NCBI RefSeq assembly: GCF_947495925.1
Contig: NZ_CANMAU010000002.1
Coordinates: 434,001 to 498,000 of the forward strand
Length of the DNA: 64,000 bases
Origin: an uncultured Algibacter sp.
GTDB taxonomy: Bacteria > Bacteroidota > Bacteroidia > Flavobacteriales > Flavobacteriaceae
Direction of reading: 5' to 3'
In this document: piece by piece, positions 43,452 through 52,521 of the stretch
Position numbering within the stretch: position 1 is the first letter of the stretch
Layout of the letters: every line of letters starts with the position of its first letter
Notes under the pieces: generated by a model
What the model saw: only the letters and a program-made list of their open reading frames with translations
What the model was told of the DNA's origin: nothing
Databases searched by the model: none
Translations under genes and position numbers: made by a program

Positions 43452-44033
43452 ATGAATTCAATATTGAACATAGAAAAAGATACTGTTGTAGATAAAGCAA
43501 AAGCCTTTTGTGAGGATAATGGAATAGAGATAGTTTTTGCTCATGAAATTTCTAAAACCCAGCTGCAGATTATTTCAGAAAGAACTAAAAACCTTCCTGC
43601 AATGTATCATGCAAGTGTTGGAATGTTGCTAGATAGACTAAAAAACGGATGTTTTCTTTTAATGAAGGATGGTGTTATTTATGGGCATATATTTGCGCAT
43701 AGGCATACTATTCAGAAATATTCGGTTTATGAGCGTTCTTCATTATGGATTGATAAAAAATATAGAAACCATAACTTAGGGTTGCTTTTAATGGATTGTT
43801 TAACAAAAAGATTTAGAAAAGATTTTCTGATTTCAATTGCTCAAGAACCTACGGTTCATAAGAATAACGAGTTATTGGGAATGACGCACATTACTTTAAA
43901 AGAGCTGTCTCCAGTTTTAGTTGAAACATTAGAAGAAATAGGTAAATTAAGAGACGAGTATATGTATAAGTACTACGTTAATGTATATTTTGAATCAAAA
44001 ATTAAACAATTTAACAAGATTCTCAAAAAATAA
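43452..44033 (+). CDS. GNAT-family N-acetyltransferase, first gene of arg/pro operon
   Basis: The 193-residue protein has a GNAT core in the middle: GCFLLMKDGVIYGHIFAHRH, SSLWIDKKYRNHNLGLLLMD (acetyl-CoA pyrophosphate loop with R/N-x-x-x-G-x-L). It is followed 17 nt later by argG. No argA or argJ homologue is seen in the operon, so this protein might supply N-acyl-glutamate at the head of the pathway. This is inferred from position; the sequence alone gives no substrate. Confidence 0.78.
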   Translation: MNSILNIEKDTVVDKAKAFCEDNGIEIVFAHEISKTQLQIISERTKNLPAMYHASVGMLLDRLKNGCFLLMKDGVIYGHIFAHRHTIQKYSVYERSSLWIDKKYRNHNLGLLLMDCLTKRFRKDFLISIAQEPTVHKNNELLGMTHITLKELSPVLVETLEEIGKLRDEYMYKYYVNVYFESKIKQFNKILKK

Positions 44034-44050
44034 AATAGTATAAAGAACAA

Positions 44051-45226
44051 ATGAAAAAATTAGTAATAGCATATAGTGGCGGATTAGATACATCGTATTG
44101 CGCGGTAAGTTTGTCAAAAGAATATGATGTGCATGCGGTAAGCGTAAATACAGGTGGATTTACAACTGAAGAAGTTAAGCATATAGAAAGTAACGCCTAT
44201 AAAATGGGTGTTTCAACCTATAAGAATATTGATGCGGTAGCAACTTTTTATCAAAAAGTAGTCAAATATTTAATATTTGGAAACGTATTAAAAAATAGTA
44301 CCTATCCACTTTCTGTTAGTGCAGAGCGTATTATTCAAGCTATTGAAATTATTGAATACGCAAAAAGTATTGATGCGGAGTATATTGCACATGGTAGTAC
44401 TGGAGCAGGAAATGATCAAGTGCGTTTTGATATGATTTTTCAAACGTTGGCACCTGATATTAAAATTATTACGCCAATTAGAGATCAAAAATTAACAAGA
44501 CAAGAAGAAATAGATTATTTAAAATCTGAAGGTATTGATATGCCTTGGGAAAAATCTAAATACTCAGTTAATAAAGGACTTTGGGGAACTAGTGTTGGTG
44601 GTGTTGAAACGTTAGAGTCTGAAAAACCTTTACCTAGCGAAGCCTATCCTTCTCAATTAGAAAAAGAAGGTGAAGAAAAAGTTGCATTAACATTTAAGAA
44701 TGGTGAATTTGTAGCTTTAAATGGAGAAGAAAATGCACCAGAAGTAAACATTGAAAAGTTAAACGATATCGCTTCTGCTTATGCTATTGGTAGAGATATT
44801 CATGTTGGAGATACTATTGTTGGAACAAAAGGAAGAGTTGGTTTTGAAGCTGCAGCTGCTTTAATTACAGTAAAAGCTCATCACTTATTAGAGAAGCATA
44901 CGCTTACTAAATGGCAGTTGCAACACAAAGAATATTTATCTAGTTTCTATGGGATGCATTTGCATGAAGGACAATATTTAGATCCAGTAATGAGAGATAC
45001 CGAAGCGTTTTTACAAAGTTCTCAAAAAATGGTTTCTGGTAATGTTGTGGTGACCTTAAAACCGTATCATTTTTCTTTAGATGGTATTGTTTCAGATCAT
45101 GATTTAATGTCTAGTAAGTTTAGTACTTATGGTGAAGAAAATAAAGCATGGACAGCTGATGATGCTAAAGGATTCATCAAGATTATTGGGAATCAAAATA
45201 AAATATATCAACAGGTAAACAATTAA
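44051..45226 (+). CDS. argG: Argininosuccinate synthase
   Basis: ArgG (391 residues) joins citrulline and aspartate using ATP. The PP-loop motif IAYSGGLDTSYCAVSL opens the protein. AEYIAHGSTGAGNDQVRFD is the citrulline/aspartate site, SKYSVNKGLWGTSVGGVE and GMHLHEGQYLDPVMRD are further conserved stretches. Length is normal. It is the second gene in the arginine/proline operon. Confidence 0.97.
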   Translation: MKKLVIAYSGGLDTSYCAVSLSKEYDVHAVSVNTGGFTTEEVKHIESNAYKMGVSTYKNIDAVATFYQKVVKYLIFGNVLKNSTYPLSVSAERIIQAIEIIEYAKSIDAEYIAHGSTGAGNDQVRFDMIFQTLAPDIKIITPIRDQKLTRQEEIDYLKSEGIDMPWEKSKYSVNKGLWGTSVGGVETLESEKPLPSEAYPSQLEKEGEEKVALTFKNGEFVALNGEENAPEVNIEKLNDIASAYAIGRDIHVGDTIVGTKGRVGFEAAAALITVKAHHLLEKHTLTKWQLQHKEYLSSFYGMHLHEGQYLDPVMRDTEAFLQSSQKMVSGNVVVTLKPYHFSLDGIVSDHDLMSSKFSTYGEENKAWTADDAKGFIKIIGNQNKIYQQVNN

Positions 45227-45263
45227 ACGATTGTACAGATAACAAAATTATACTTCAAAAAAG

Positions 45264-46247
45264 ATGAGTAGTTTAAAAGTAGGAATCATAGGAGGGGCAG
45301 GTTACACGGCTGGTGAATTAATTAGATTATTAATTAATCATCCTGAAACGGAGATTGATTTTGTGTTTAGTACATCTAACGCAGGTAACAATATTAGTAA
45401 GGTGCATCAAGATTTAGTGGGTTCTTTAGATTTGAAGTTTACAGATACAGTAAATCCAGATGTAGACGTTTTATTTTTATGTTTAGGTCATGGTAACTCG
45501 GTTAAGTTTTTGTCTGCAAATAAGTTTTCGGATAGCACGAAAATTATTGATTTAGGAAACGATTTTAGATTGGAAGCTGATAAGGTTTTTGAAGGTAAAA
45601 CCTTTGTTTACGGATTGCCAGAATTAAATAAAGAGGCCGTTGTAAATGCTAATTATATTGCAAATCCAGGATGTTTTGCTACAGCTATTCAATTAGGGTT
45701 ATTGCCATTGGCAGACGCTAGTTTAATTATCAAAGATGTGCATATTAATGCAGTTACTGGGGCTACGGGAGCAGGAACATCATTATCTGCGACAACACAT
45801 TATACGTGGAGAGATAATAACTTTTCGTATTACAAGCCGTTTACGCATCAGCATTTAGGAGAAATAAATCAGTCGGTAAATCAATTGCAAACCGATTTTT
45901 CTTCTGAAATTATTTTTATGCCAAATAGAGGTAATTTTTCGAGAGGGATTTTTGCAACGATTTATACTGATTTTGAAGGGTCGGTTGAAGATGCTAAAGA
46001 TATTTACAAGTCGTTTTATAAAGACGCTAAATTTACGTTCGTGTCTGACGATTTTTTACATATGAAACAGGTAGTAAATACCAATAAGTGTTTGGTGCAT
46101 TTACATAAGCATAATGGTAAATTATTAATTACAAGTACCATTGATAATTTATTGAAAGGGGCTTCTGGACAGGCCATTCAGAATATGAATTTAATGTTTG
46201 GTTTAGAGGAAACCACCGGATTAGGATTGAAAGCGACATATTTTTAA
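45264..46247 (+). CDS. argC: N-acyl-gamma-glutamyl-phosphate reductase
   Basis: ArgC (327 residues) reduces N-acylglutamyl phosphate with NADPH. NADP motif GIIGGAGYTAGELIRLL, active-site Cys in NPGCFATAIQLGLLPLA, and the C-terminal KGASGQAIQNMNLMFGLEE are standard. It follows argG by 37 nt. After its stop the operon is interrupted by a 119-nt spacer that carries a structured repeat before proC. Confidence 0.96.
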   Translation: MSSLKVGIIGGAGYTAGELIRLLINHPETEIDFVFSTSNAGNNISKVHQDLVGSLDLKFTDTVNPDVDVLFLCLGHGNSVKFLSANKFSDSTKIIDLGNDFRLEADKVFEGKTFVYGLPELNKEAVVNANYIANPGCFATAIQLGLLPLADASLIIKDVHINAVTGATGAGTSLSATTHYTWRDNNFSYYKPFTHQHLGEINQSVNQLQTDFSSEIIFMPNRGNFSRGIFATIYTDFEGSVEDAKDIYKSFYKDAKFTFVSDDFLHMKQVVNTNKCLVHLHKHNGKLLITSTIDNLLKGASGQAIQNMNLMFGLEETTGLGLKATYF

Positions 46248-46256
46248 AGTTTATGA

Positions 46257-46344
46257 GTGGGTGCGTTAGCGACTGCAGTGGATAGCCCACAGCGACGCCG
46301 GAGCGAGGACTTGGAACGTAAAGCGCGACCTTTAGGGTAACGCC
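46257..46344 (+). repeat. Structured intergenic element, copy A (argC-proC spacer)
   Basis: The element aligns over its whole length with 59469-59558; shared blocks include CTGCAGTGG/ATTGCAGTGG, GAGC, AAAGCGCGACC/AAAGCCCGACC and the closing TAACGCC/TAGCGCA. Possible helices are GTGGG (46257-46261) with CCCAC (46286-46290), and GCGTTA (46263-46268) with TAACGC (46338-46343). Both change in copy B while keeping pairing, and together they interleave as in a pseudoknot. It is locally GC-rich compared with its surroundings. I recall similar sequences between genes in other Flavobacteriaceae but know no name for them. Confidence 0.75.
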
Positions 46345-46366
46345 AAAATAGAATAAAATAGAAATT

Positions 46367-47161
46367 ATGAAGATAGCCATAATAGGAACTGGGAATTTAG
46401 GAAGCTCGATAGCAAAAGGGCTCATAAAAAATGAGTCATTTACATCATTATATTTAAGTGATAGAAATACGAAAGCAGTTAAAAATTTTGAAAGTATTGA
46501 CAACGTTTTTGTGACTAACGATAATGAATTGGCGGTAGAGCATTCAGATATTATTCTTTTTGCATTACAACCAAAACATATTGACGGGGTTCTGGAAAGT
46601 GTGAAGTCAAAAATCACCAAGGACCACATTATAATGTCTGTTGCGGCAGGTGTGGATACGGTTAGAATTGAAAATATTTTAGGAGCTGATAAGAAAATTA
46701 TTCGAATTATGCCAAATACGGCAATTTCGATTGGTAAATCGATGACTTGTATTGCGGCAAATGCGGTAGGACAGGATAAAGTACCTTTGGCTGAGGAGAT
46801 TTTTAACCAATTGGGAACGACTATGGTGATTCCTGAGGATTTAGTACAAGCGGCCACCGTGATTTGTGCTAGTGGAATAGCGTTTTGGATGCGCCTTGTG
46901 CGTGCTACAACTCAAGGTGCTATTCAGTTAGGGTTTGAAGCGGAAGAGGCACACGAATTGGCAGTACAAACATGTTTTGGTTCTGCGAGTTTGCTTAAGG
47001 AATCTGGAAGACATCCAGAACAAGAAATTGATAGAGTAACGACACCAAGTGGTTGTACTATTGAAGGTTTAAACGAGATGGAACACCAAGGATTGAGTTC
47101 GGCTTTAATTCAGGGTATTGTTACTTCGTTTGAAAAGGTTAATCAATTAAAAAAGAGTTAA
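46367..47161 (+). CDS. proC: Pyrroline-5-carboxylate reductase
   Basis: ProC (264 residues) makes proline from pyrroline-5-carboxylate with NAD(P)H. MKIAIIGTGNLGSSIAKGL is the dinucleotide motif; IIRIMPNTAISIGKSMTCI and VTTPSGCTIEGLNEMEHQGL are the family signatures. It starts 23 nt after the structured repeat and ends 1 nt before argD, so proline synthesis is built into the arginine operon. Confidence 0.96.
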   Translation: MKIAIIGTGNLGSSIAKGLIKNESFTSLYLSDRNTKAVKNFESIDNVFVTNDNELAVEHSDIILFALQPKHIDGVLESVKSKITKDHIIMSVAAGVDTVRIENILGADKKIIRIMPNTAISIGKSMTCIAANAVGQDKVPLAEEIFNQLGTTMVIPEDLVQAATVICASGIAFWMRLVRATTQGAIQLGFEAEEAHELAVQTCFGSASLLKESGRHPEQEIDRVTTPSGCTIEGLNEMEHQGLSSALIQGIVTSFEKVNQLKKS

Positions 47162-47162
47162 A

Positions 47163-48314
47163 ATGCCATTATTTGACGTTTATCCATTATATAATGTAAC
47201 CCCTGTTTCAGGGAAAGGTATTTATGTTTACGATGACAAGGGTGCCGAATATTTAGACCTTTACGGAGGGCATGCGGTAATTTCTATAGGACATGCACAT
47301 CCTAATTATGTGAAGGCAATTACCAACCAAGTTGAAACTTTAGGGTTTTATTCTAACGCGATTCAGAATCCGTTACAAAAACAACTGGCTGATAAATTAG
47401 AAGATTTATCGGGTTGTAAAGACTATGAATTATTTTTATGTAATTCTGGTGCCGAGGCTAACGAGAATGCTTTAAAATTAGCATCGTTTAAAACAGGAAA
47501 GAAACGTGTTGTTGCTTTTAGTAACGGCTTTCACGGACGAACATCGGCTGCTGTAGCAGCAACCGATAATGCAACTATTATTGCTCCAATTAATGCACAA
47601 CAAGCGGTGACTATTTTGCCTTTAAATGATATTGAAGGTGTGAAAATGGAGCTTGAAAAAGGAGATGTTTGCGCGGTTATAGTTGAATTTATTCAAGGTG
47701 TTGGTGGTTTAGATCAAGGAACAAAAGAGTTTTTTGAAGAAGTAGATAAACTGTGTAAGGCAAACAACACGATGTTTGTTGCAGATGAAATACAGTGTGG
47801 TTATGGGCGTTCTGGTAAATTTTTTGCATTTCAGCATTATGATGTAACACCAGATATTATTTCTTTAGCAAAAGGTATGGGGAATGGTTTCCCGATTGGA
47901 GGGATTTTAATTCACCCAAGTATTGAGTCTAAATATGGGATGTTAGGTACTACTTTTGGCGGAAACCATTTAGCTTGTGCTGCTGGTTTAGCAGTTTTAA
48001 ATACTATTGAGGAAGAAGATTTGATTGACAATGTAAATGTGATGTCAGATTATTTTATGAAGCTAGCGAAAACCATCCCGCAGATTAAAAAAATAAAGGG
48101 TCGTGGTTTAATGTTAGGTTTAGAATTTGATTTTGAAGTAGGAGAGCTAAGAAAAAAATTAATTTACGATTATAAAATGTTTACTGGTGGAGCTTCTAAT
48201 AAGAAATTATTAAGAATTTTACCATCGTTAACCGTTAAAAAAGATCATATTAACCAGTTCTTTGAGGCTTTAATTGAGGTGTTGGCTGAGGTCGAAGAAA
48301 AAGAAACGGTTTAA
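47163..48314 (+). CDS. argD: Acetylornithine (or succinylornithine) aminotransferase
   Basis: The 383-residue class-III aminotransferase converts N-acyl-glutamate semialdehyde to N-acyl-ornithine. Features are YLDLYGGHAVISIGHAHPNY, LCNSGAEANENALKLA, GFHGRTSAAVAATDN, FVADEIQCGYGRSGKFFAFQ, and the PLP lysine in ISLAKGMGNGFPIGGILI. It lies between proC and proA. The acyl group used (acetyl or succinyl) depends on the operon partner argF'. Confidence 0.95.
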   Translation: MPLFDVYPLYNVTPVSGKGIYVYDDKGAEYLDLYGGHAVISIGHAHPNYVKAITNQVETLGFYSNAIQNPLQKQLADKLEDLSGCKDYELFLCNSGAEANENALKLASFKTGKKRVVAFSNGFHGRTSAAVAATDNATIIAPINAQQAVTILPLNDIEGVKMELEKGDVCAVIVEFIQGVGGLDQGTKEFFEEVDKLCKANNTMFVADEIQCGYGRSGKFFAFQHYDVTPDIISLAKGMGNGFPIGGILIHPSIESKYGMLGTTFGGNHLACAAGLAVLNTIEEEDLIDNVNVMSDYFMKLAKTIPQIKKIKGRGLMLGLEFDFEVGELRKKLIYDYKMFTGGASNKKLLRILPSLTVKKDHINQFFEALIEVLAEVEEKETV

Positions 48315-48357
48315 AACTTAAGAGGCTATAACAAAGCTAATATTAAGATAAAAGAGA

Positions 48358-49554
48358 ATGAACAAAATACTAAGTATAGATAAGCGTAACGCAGTACTAA
48401 ATTCCATGAAGGAATTGGTGAAGACTCATGCACAAACTATCCTTGATGCTAATAAAATAGACATGGATAGTTATGATGATAGTGATTTAGCCATGAGTGA
48501 TCGTTTAAAAGTGAATGATGCTAAAATTGACGGTATGGTAGAATCATTACGTCAGTTGTCTGAATTAGAAGATCCTGTGGGCGTAGAACGATTTCGCTTT
48601 ACACACGATAATGGTATGCAAATATACAATCGTACGGCGTCTTTTGGTACTGTAATGATTATTTACGAATCACGTCCTGATGTGACTATCGAGGCAGGGG
48701 GTATTGCTTTTAAATCAGGGAATAAAATTTTGCTTAAAGGCGGAAAGGAGTCGTTAAACTCTAATTTAGCAATAGTAAATCTTTGGCATAAAGCTTTAGA
48801 AATTAATGGTGTGAGTACAGAATGGGTGGAGTATTTAAATTATAACCGTACTGAGACTCAAGCTTTTTTAGAAAACCCTACGCAAACTTTAGATTTAATC
48901 GTACCACGAGGAGGAGAGCGTTTAATTGAATTTGTTAAGCTAAACGCAAAATGTCCTGTTATTGTTAGTGGGCGTGGGAACAATTTTGTTTACGTACATA
49001 AGCAGGCAGATTTGTCTATGGCTTTAGATATTGTTGTAAACGCTAAAACAAATAAAGTGTCTGGGTGTAATGCGGTAGATAAGGTTATTATTGATAGTGA
49101 TTTACCAAACAGAGAACAGTTTGTTGCAGATTTATTAGCACGTTTAGAGGCGCACAATGTTGAAGTTTTAGGTGATGCAACTTTTAGTGATATAGATAGC
49201 GTAAAACAGATTGAAAGTGATGCCGTTTGGTATAAAGAATTTTTAGATTATAAGATAGTAATAGGTAGTATTGCGAATACGCAAGCTGCAATTGAAATGA
49301 TTAATAAATATAGTGGTGGGCATTCTGCAACAATCGTTACAACCGCAGAGGCTGCAGCTGATAATTTCATGATGGCAGTAGATTGTGGCGCTGTATATCA
49401 TAATGCATCAACGCGTTTTACAGATGGATTTGAGTTTGGTTTAGGTGGTGAGTTAGCTATTAGTACAGATAAATTACATCAACGTGGACCAATTGGCTTA
49501 CAGCATTTAGTAACTAATAAATGGTATGTTCACGGAAATGGGCAAATAAGATAA
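48358..49554 (+). CDS. proA: Gamma-glutamyl phosphate reductase
   Basis: ProA (398 residues) belongs to the aldehyde-dehydrogenase superfamily and produces glutamate semialdehyde. GTVMIIYESRPDVTIEAGG, GNKILLKGGKESLNSN, IVPRGGERLIEFVK, the catalytic Cys in TNKVSGCNAVDKV, and TRFTDGFEFGLGGELAIST with HQRGPIGLQHLVTNKW are typical. It precedes proB; the usual enterobacterial order proB-proA is reversed. Confidence 0.96.
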   Translation: MNKILSIDKRNAVLNSMKELVKTHAQTILDANKIDMDSYDDSDLAMSDRLKVNDAKIDGMVESLRQLSELEDPVGVERFRFTHDNGMQIYNRTASFGTVMIIYESRPDVTIEAGGIAFKSGNKILLKGGKESLNSNLAIVNLWHKALEINGVSTEWVEYLNYNRTETQAFLENPTQTLDLIVPRGGERLIEFVKLNAKCPVIVSGRGNNFVYVHKQADLSMALDIVVNAKTNKVSGCNAVDKVIIDSDLPNREQFVADLLARLEAHNVEVLGDATFSDIDSVKQIESDAVWYKEFLDYKIVIGSIANTQAAIEMINKYSGGHSATIVTTAEAAADNFMMAVDCGAVYHNASTRFTDGFEFGLGGELAISTDKLHQRGPIGLQHLVTNKWYVHGNGQIR

Positions 49555-49599
49555 ACCCATAATGGGCATTTAAAAGAACGAGTAGTTGTCAATAACAGG

Positions 49600-50361
49600 A
49601 TGAAAAAAAAGCGCATATTACTAAAAGTTGGATCGAATACCCTAACCAAGGAAACCGACAATATATCCAGAGGTAAGATTGAAGATATGGCAAATCAGAT
49701 TGCTAAACTTCAAGATACCTGCGAATTTATTATTGTAAGTTCTGGTGCTATTGCTGTTGCAAAACAGTTTGTAAAGTTAGAAAGTCAGCGAAAAGAGCTT
49801 TTTGTAAAACAAGCTTTGGCATCTATTGGGCAGCCGCATTTAATTCGTATTTATCAAGAGATTTTTAGAGAGTACGGATTGTTGAGTTCGCAATGTTTAT
49901 TGTCGTATTCAGATTTTGAAAAAGAAGATAGTAGAACGAATATCATGAACACAATTAATGTGCTGGTGAATAATAACTACATTCCAATTATTAACGAAAA
50001 TGATACGGTGGCAACCGATGAGATTAAATTTGGTGATAACGATAAACTGGGAGCATTAACAGCATCTTTATTGGATGTAGATTTGTTTGTAATTGCAACT
50101 AATACGAATGGGATTTATACTAAAGCGTCTATAGAAAACGGTAAACTAGAAACCATTAAAGTGGTTGAAGATTTAGAAGCTCTCAAAACACAGGTTGTAA
50201 ATTCTAAATCATCACATGGTAGTGGAGGTATGGAATCGAAGATAGAAGCCGCAGTAGTAGCTAAAAATGCTCATATTGAAACATGGATTGTAAATGGTTT
50301 GGAAGATAATTTTCTAATCAATGCTTTAAAAGATAAAGTGGCATTTACTAAAATAAAGTAG
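49600..50361 (+). CDS. proB: Glutamate 5-kinase (short form, no PUA domain)
   Basis: The 253-residue kinase starts with KKKRILLKVGSNTLTKETD and has the amino-acid-kinase motifs FIIVSSGAIAVAKQFVK, NNYIPIINENDTVATDEIKFGDND and KSSHGSGGMESKIEAAV. It lacks the C-terminal PUA domain of the 367-residue E. coli enzyme, so proline feedback may differ. It ends 1 nt before the TTG start of a GNAT gene. Confidence 0.95.
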   Translation: MKKKRILLKVGSNTLTKETDNISRGKIEDMANQIAKLQDTCEFIIVSSGAIAVAKQFVKLESQRKELFVKQALASIGQPHLIRIYQEIFREYGLLSSQCLLSYSDFEKEDSRTNIMNTINVLVNNNYIPIINENDTVATDEIKFGDNDKLGALTASLLDVDLFVIATNTNGIYTKASIENGKLETIKVVEDLEALKTQVVNSKSSHGSGGMESKIEAAVVAKNAHIETWIVNGLEDNFLINALKDKVAFTKIK

Positions 50362-50362
50362 G

Positions 50363-50806
50363 TTGTCTATTTTTAAATTAAAATACGTCAATACAACGGG
50401 TCTTCTATACAAAGAAGCTGTAAAAATTAGAGAAGCATTGTTTTTCAAAAACATGATGAATAGTTCAGATTTAATCCAAGATAGTTTTGAATCAAAAGGC
50501 ATTCATTTAGTGTGTTTAGATCAAGATGAGGTTATTGGTACGGGAAGATTGAATATAGAAAATTCAACAAGTATTATATCTCAAATGGCTATTAAGCGGA
50601 GTCATCAAAAGCAAGGGGTAGGTGCTAAAATATTAAATGAATTAGTAAAATACAGTAAAGAAAAAGAGGTGATAAATATTAAAGTAAGTGCAAGAGAAAC
50701 TGCTGTTGCATTTTACAATAAGTTTAATTTTGTAGCCAATGGAGATAAGTATCCATCACAAAAAACAGGAATTATCCATCAGCAAATGGTATTGAAAATA
50801 AATTAG
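50363..50806 (+). CDS. GNAT-family N-acetyltransferase, second in arg/pro operon
   Basis: The protein has 147 residues from a TTG at 50363, just after the proB stop. I keep the TTG because the first ATG (50453) would remove the first strand and helix of the fold (FKLKYVNTTGLLYKEAVKIR). The acetyl-CoA loop IKRSHQKQGVGAKILNELVK and FYNKFNFVANGDKYPSQKTG mark an ElaA/GNAT-type enzyme. It is tightly packed between proB and argF' (gaps 1 nt each), suggesting a function tied to the pathway or a maintenance role. The substrate is unknown. Confidence 0.8.
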   Translation: MSIFKLKYVNTTGLLYKEAVKIREALFFKNMMNSSDLIQDSFESKGIHLVCLDQDEVIGTGRLNIENSTSIISQMAIKRSHQKQGVGAKILNELVKYSKEKEVINIKVSARETAVAFYNKFNFVANGDKYPSQKTGIIHQQMVLKIN

Positions 50807-50807
50807 A

Positions 50808-51746
50808 ATGAAACATTACACGTCCATAAATGATATTGATGATATCAATGCTTGGGTTGAAGATGCGAAAGCTTTAAAAAGCGACCCTTTAAAGCATATT
50901 GAATTAGGAAAAAATAAAACGATAGGTTTATTATTTTTTAATTCGAGTTTACGTACACGATTAAGCACACAAAAAGCAGCTTTAAATTTAGGAATGAGTC
51001 CTATTGTGATGAATGTTTCTGGTGATGCTTGGGGTATTGAGTTTGGAGATGGTACGGTAATGAATGGAAACACTGCAGAACATATTAAAGAAGCTTCTGC
51101 TGTAGTATCTCAGTACTGTGATATTATTGCTGTTAGAGCGTTTCCAACGCTAACAGATAAGGAAAAAGATAATAGCGAACAGGTATTAAATGCTTTTAAA
51201 AAATATGCTTCTGTGCCCATAGTAAATATGGAAAGCGCAACAGGACACCCATTACAGGGGTTAACCGATGCACTTACTATATCAGAAAACTCAAAAGTGA
51301 AAAAACCTAAGGTGGTGCTAAGTTGGGCGCCACATATTAAAGCTTTACCGCATGCTGTAGCCAACAGTTTTACACAAGCTATGCAAAAAATGGATGTAGA
51401 GTTTGTAATTGCTAACCCAGAAGGCTATGATTTAAATCCAGAGATTACTGGAGATACGCCAATTTATCATAATCAAGATGAAGCTTTTAAAGACGCTGAT
51501 TTTGTTTACACTAAAAATTGGAGTTCTTATGAGGATTATGGAAAGGTGACTAACACCGATTCTAACTGGATGATAACTAAAGATAAATTAGGTGACGCTA
51601 AGTTTATGCATTGTTTACCTGTTAGACGTAATGTAGTTGTTGAAGATGCTGTTTTAGATACTGATAGCTCATTAGTTATTGAGCAAGCAAACAATAGAAC
51701 TTTTGCAGCGCAGTTGGTGCTTAAAAAGATATTAGAAAATGGCTAA
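50808..51746 (+). CDS. argF': N-acyl-L-ornithine carbamoyltransferase (argF' type)
   Basis: The 312-residue transcarbamylase acts on N-acylated ornithine, which replaces classical ornithine carbamoyltransferase in Bacteroidota. FFNSSLRTRLSTQKAALNLG is the carbamoyl-phosphate site, ATGHPLQGLTDALTI, VLSWAPHIKALPHAVANSF and MHCLPVRRNVVVEDAV follow. The discriminating site, Pro90 in the succinylornithine enzyme of Bacteroides and Glu92 in the acetylornithine enzyme of Xanthomonas, is Ala90 here (GNTAEHIKEA), so the acyl preference is uncertain. It overlaps argB by 8 nt. Confidence 0.92.
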   Translation: MKHYTSINDIDDINAWVEDAKALKSDPLKHIELGKNKTIGLLFFNSSLRTRLSTQKAALNLGMSPIVMNVSGDAWGIEFGDGTVMNGNTAEHIKEASAVVSQYCDIIAVRAFPTLTDKEKDNSEQVLNAFKKYASVPIVNMESATGHPLQGLTDALTISENSKVKKPKVVLSWAPHIKALPHAVANSFTQAMQKMDVEFVIANPEGYDLNPEITGDTPIYHNQDEAFKDADFVYTKNWSSYEDYGKVTNTDSNWMITKDKLGDAKFMHCLPVRRNVVVEDAVLDTDSSLVIEQANNRTFAAQLVLKKILENG

Positions 51747-52521
51747 AGAAAAACTATCAATCGTAAAAATTGGGGGCAACGTTATTGAAAATAAGCAAGC
51801 CTTAGAAACATTTTTAGAGCATTTTTCTAATCTTGAGGGTAGAAAAATTTTAGTTCATGGAGGTGGTAAACGTGCCACTCATATTGCCTCTAAGTTAGGG
51901 ATTGAATCTAACATGATAGATGGCAGACGTATTACAGATGCTGATACCTTAGAGGTTATTACAATGGTTTACGGTGGTTTAGTTAACAAGAATATTGTAG
52001 CTAAACTTCAAGGTTTAGGTATTGATGCTATTGGATTAACAGGGGCTGATATTAATTCAATTAAATCTGATAAGCGTCCCGTAAAAGATATCGATTTTGG
52101 GTTTGTAGGTGACGTAGAAAAGGTGAATCATAATGCTATTAATAAACTTGTTTCTGCAGATTTTACACCAGTTTTTTGCGCCATAACACATGATAAAAAA
52201 GGGCAATTGTTTAATACCAATGCAGATACCATTGCTTCAGAATTGGCCATAGGGCTTTCAAAACTGTATCATGTAGAACTGTTCTATTGTTTTGAGAAAA
52301 ATGGAGTGCTCATGTCAGTTGATGATGATGATTCAGTGATTGATTTTATGGATTCTGGGACTTACCAAGAGCTTAAAAATGATGGTGTTTTTCATGACGG
52401 GATGCTTCCAAAACTTGAAAATTGTTATTACGCTTTGGAAGAAGGTGTATCGAGAGTATTTATAGGTAATCCTTCAGTAATTAGCAATAAAGATCAAAAG
52501 TTTACTACCTTGTATTTATGA
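51739..52521 (+). CDS. argB: N-acylglutamate kinase
   Basis: ArgB (260 residues) phosphorylates N-acyl-glutamate. KLSIVKIGGNVIEN is the phosphate-binding start; KILVHGGGKRATHIASKLG, MIDGRRITDADTLEVITMVY and LFNTNADTIASELAIGL are characteristic. It overlaps argF' upstream (8 nt) and argE downstream (4 nt, ATGA), so translation of the three is coupled. Confidence 0.95.
   Translation: MAKEKLSIVKIGGNVIENKQALETFLEHFSNLEGRKILVHGGGKRATHIASKLGIESNMIDGRRITDADTLEVITMVYGGLVNKNIVAKLQGLGIDAIGLTGADINSIKSDKRPVKDIDFGFVGDVEKVNHNAINKLVSADFTPVFCAITHDKKGQLFNTNADTIASELAIGLSKLYHVELFYCFEKNGVLMSVDDDDSVIDFMDSGTYQELKNDGVFHDGMLPKLENCYYALEEGVSRVFIGNPSVISNKDQKFTTLYL

Noticed and set aside
46129-46857. Long open frame (about 240 codons) on the minus strand across argC/proC
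   Set aside because: It runs antisense to well-supported argC and proC, also crosses the structured intergenic element, and its translation shows no family pattern.
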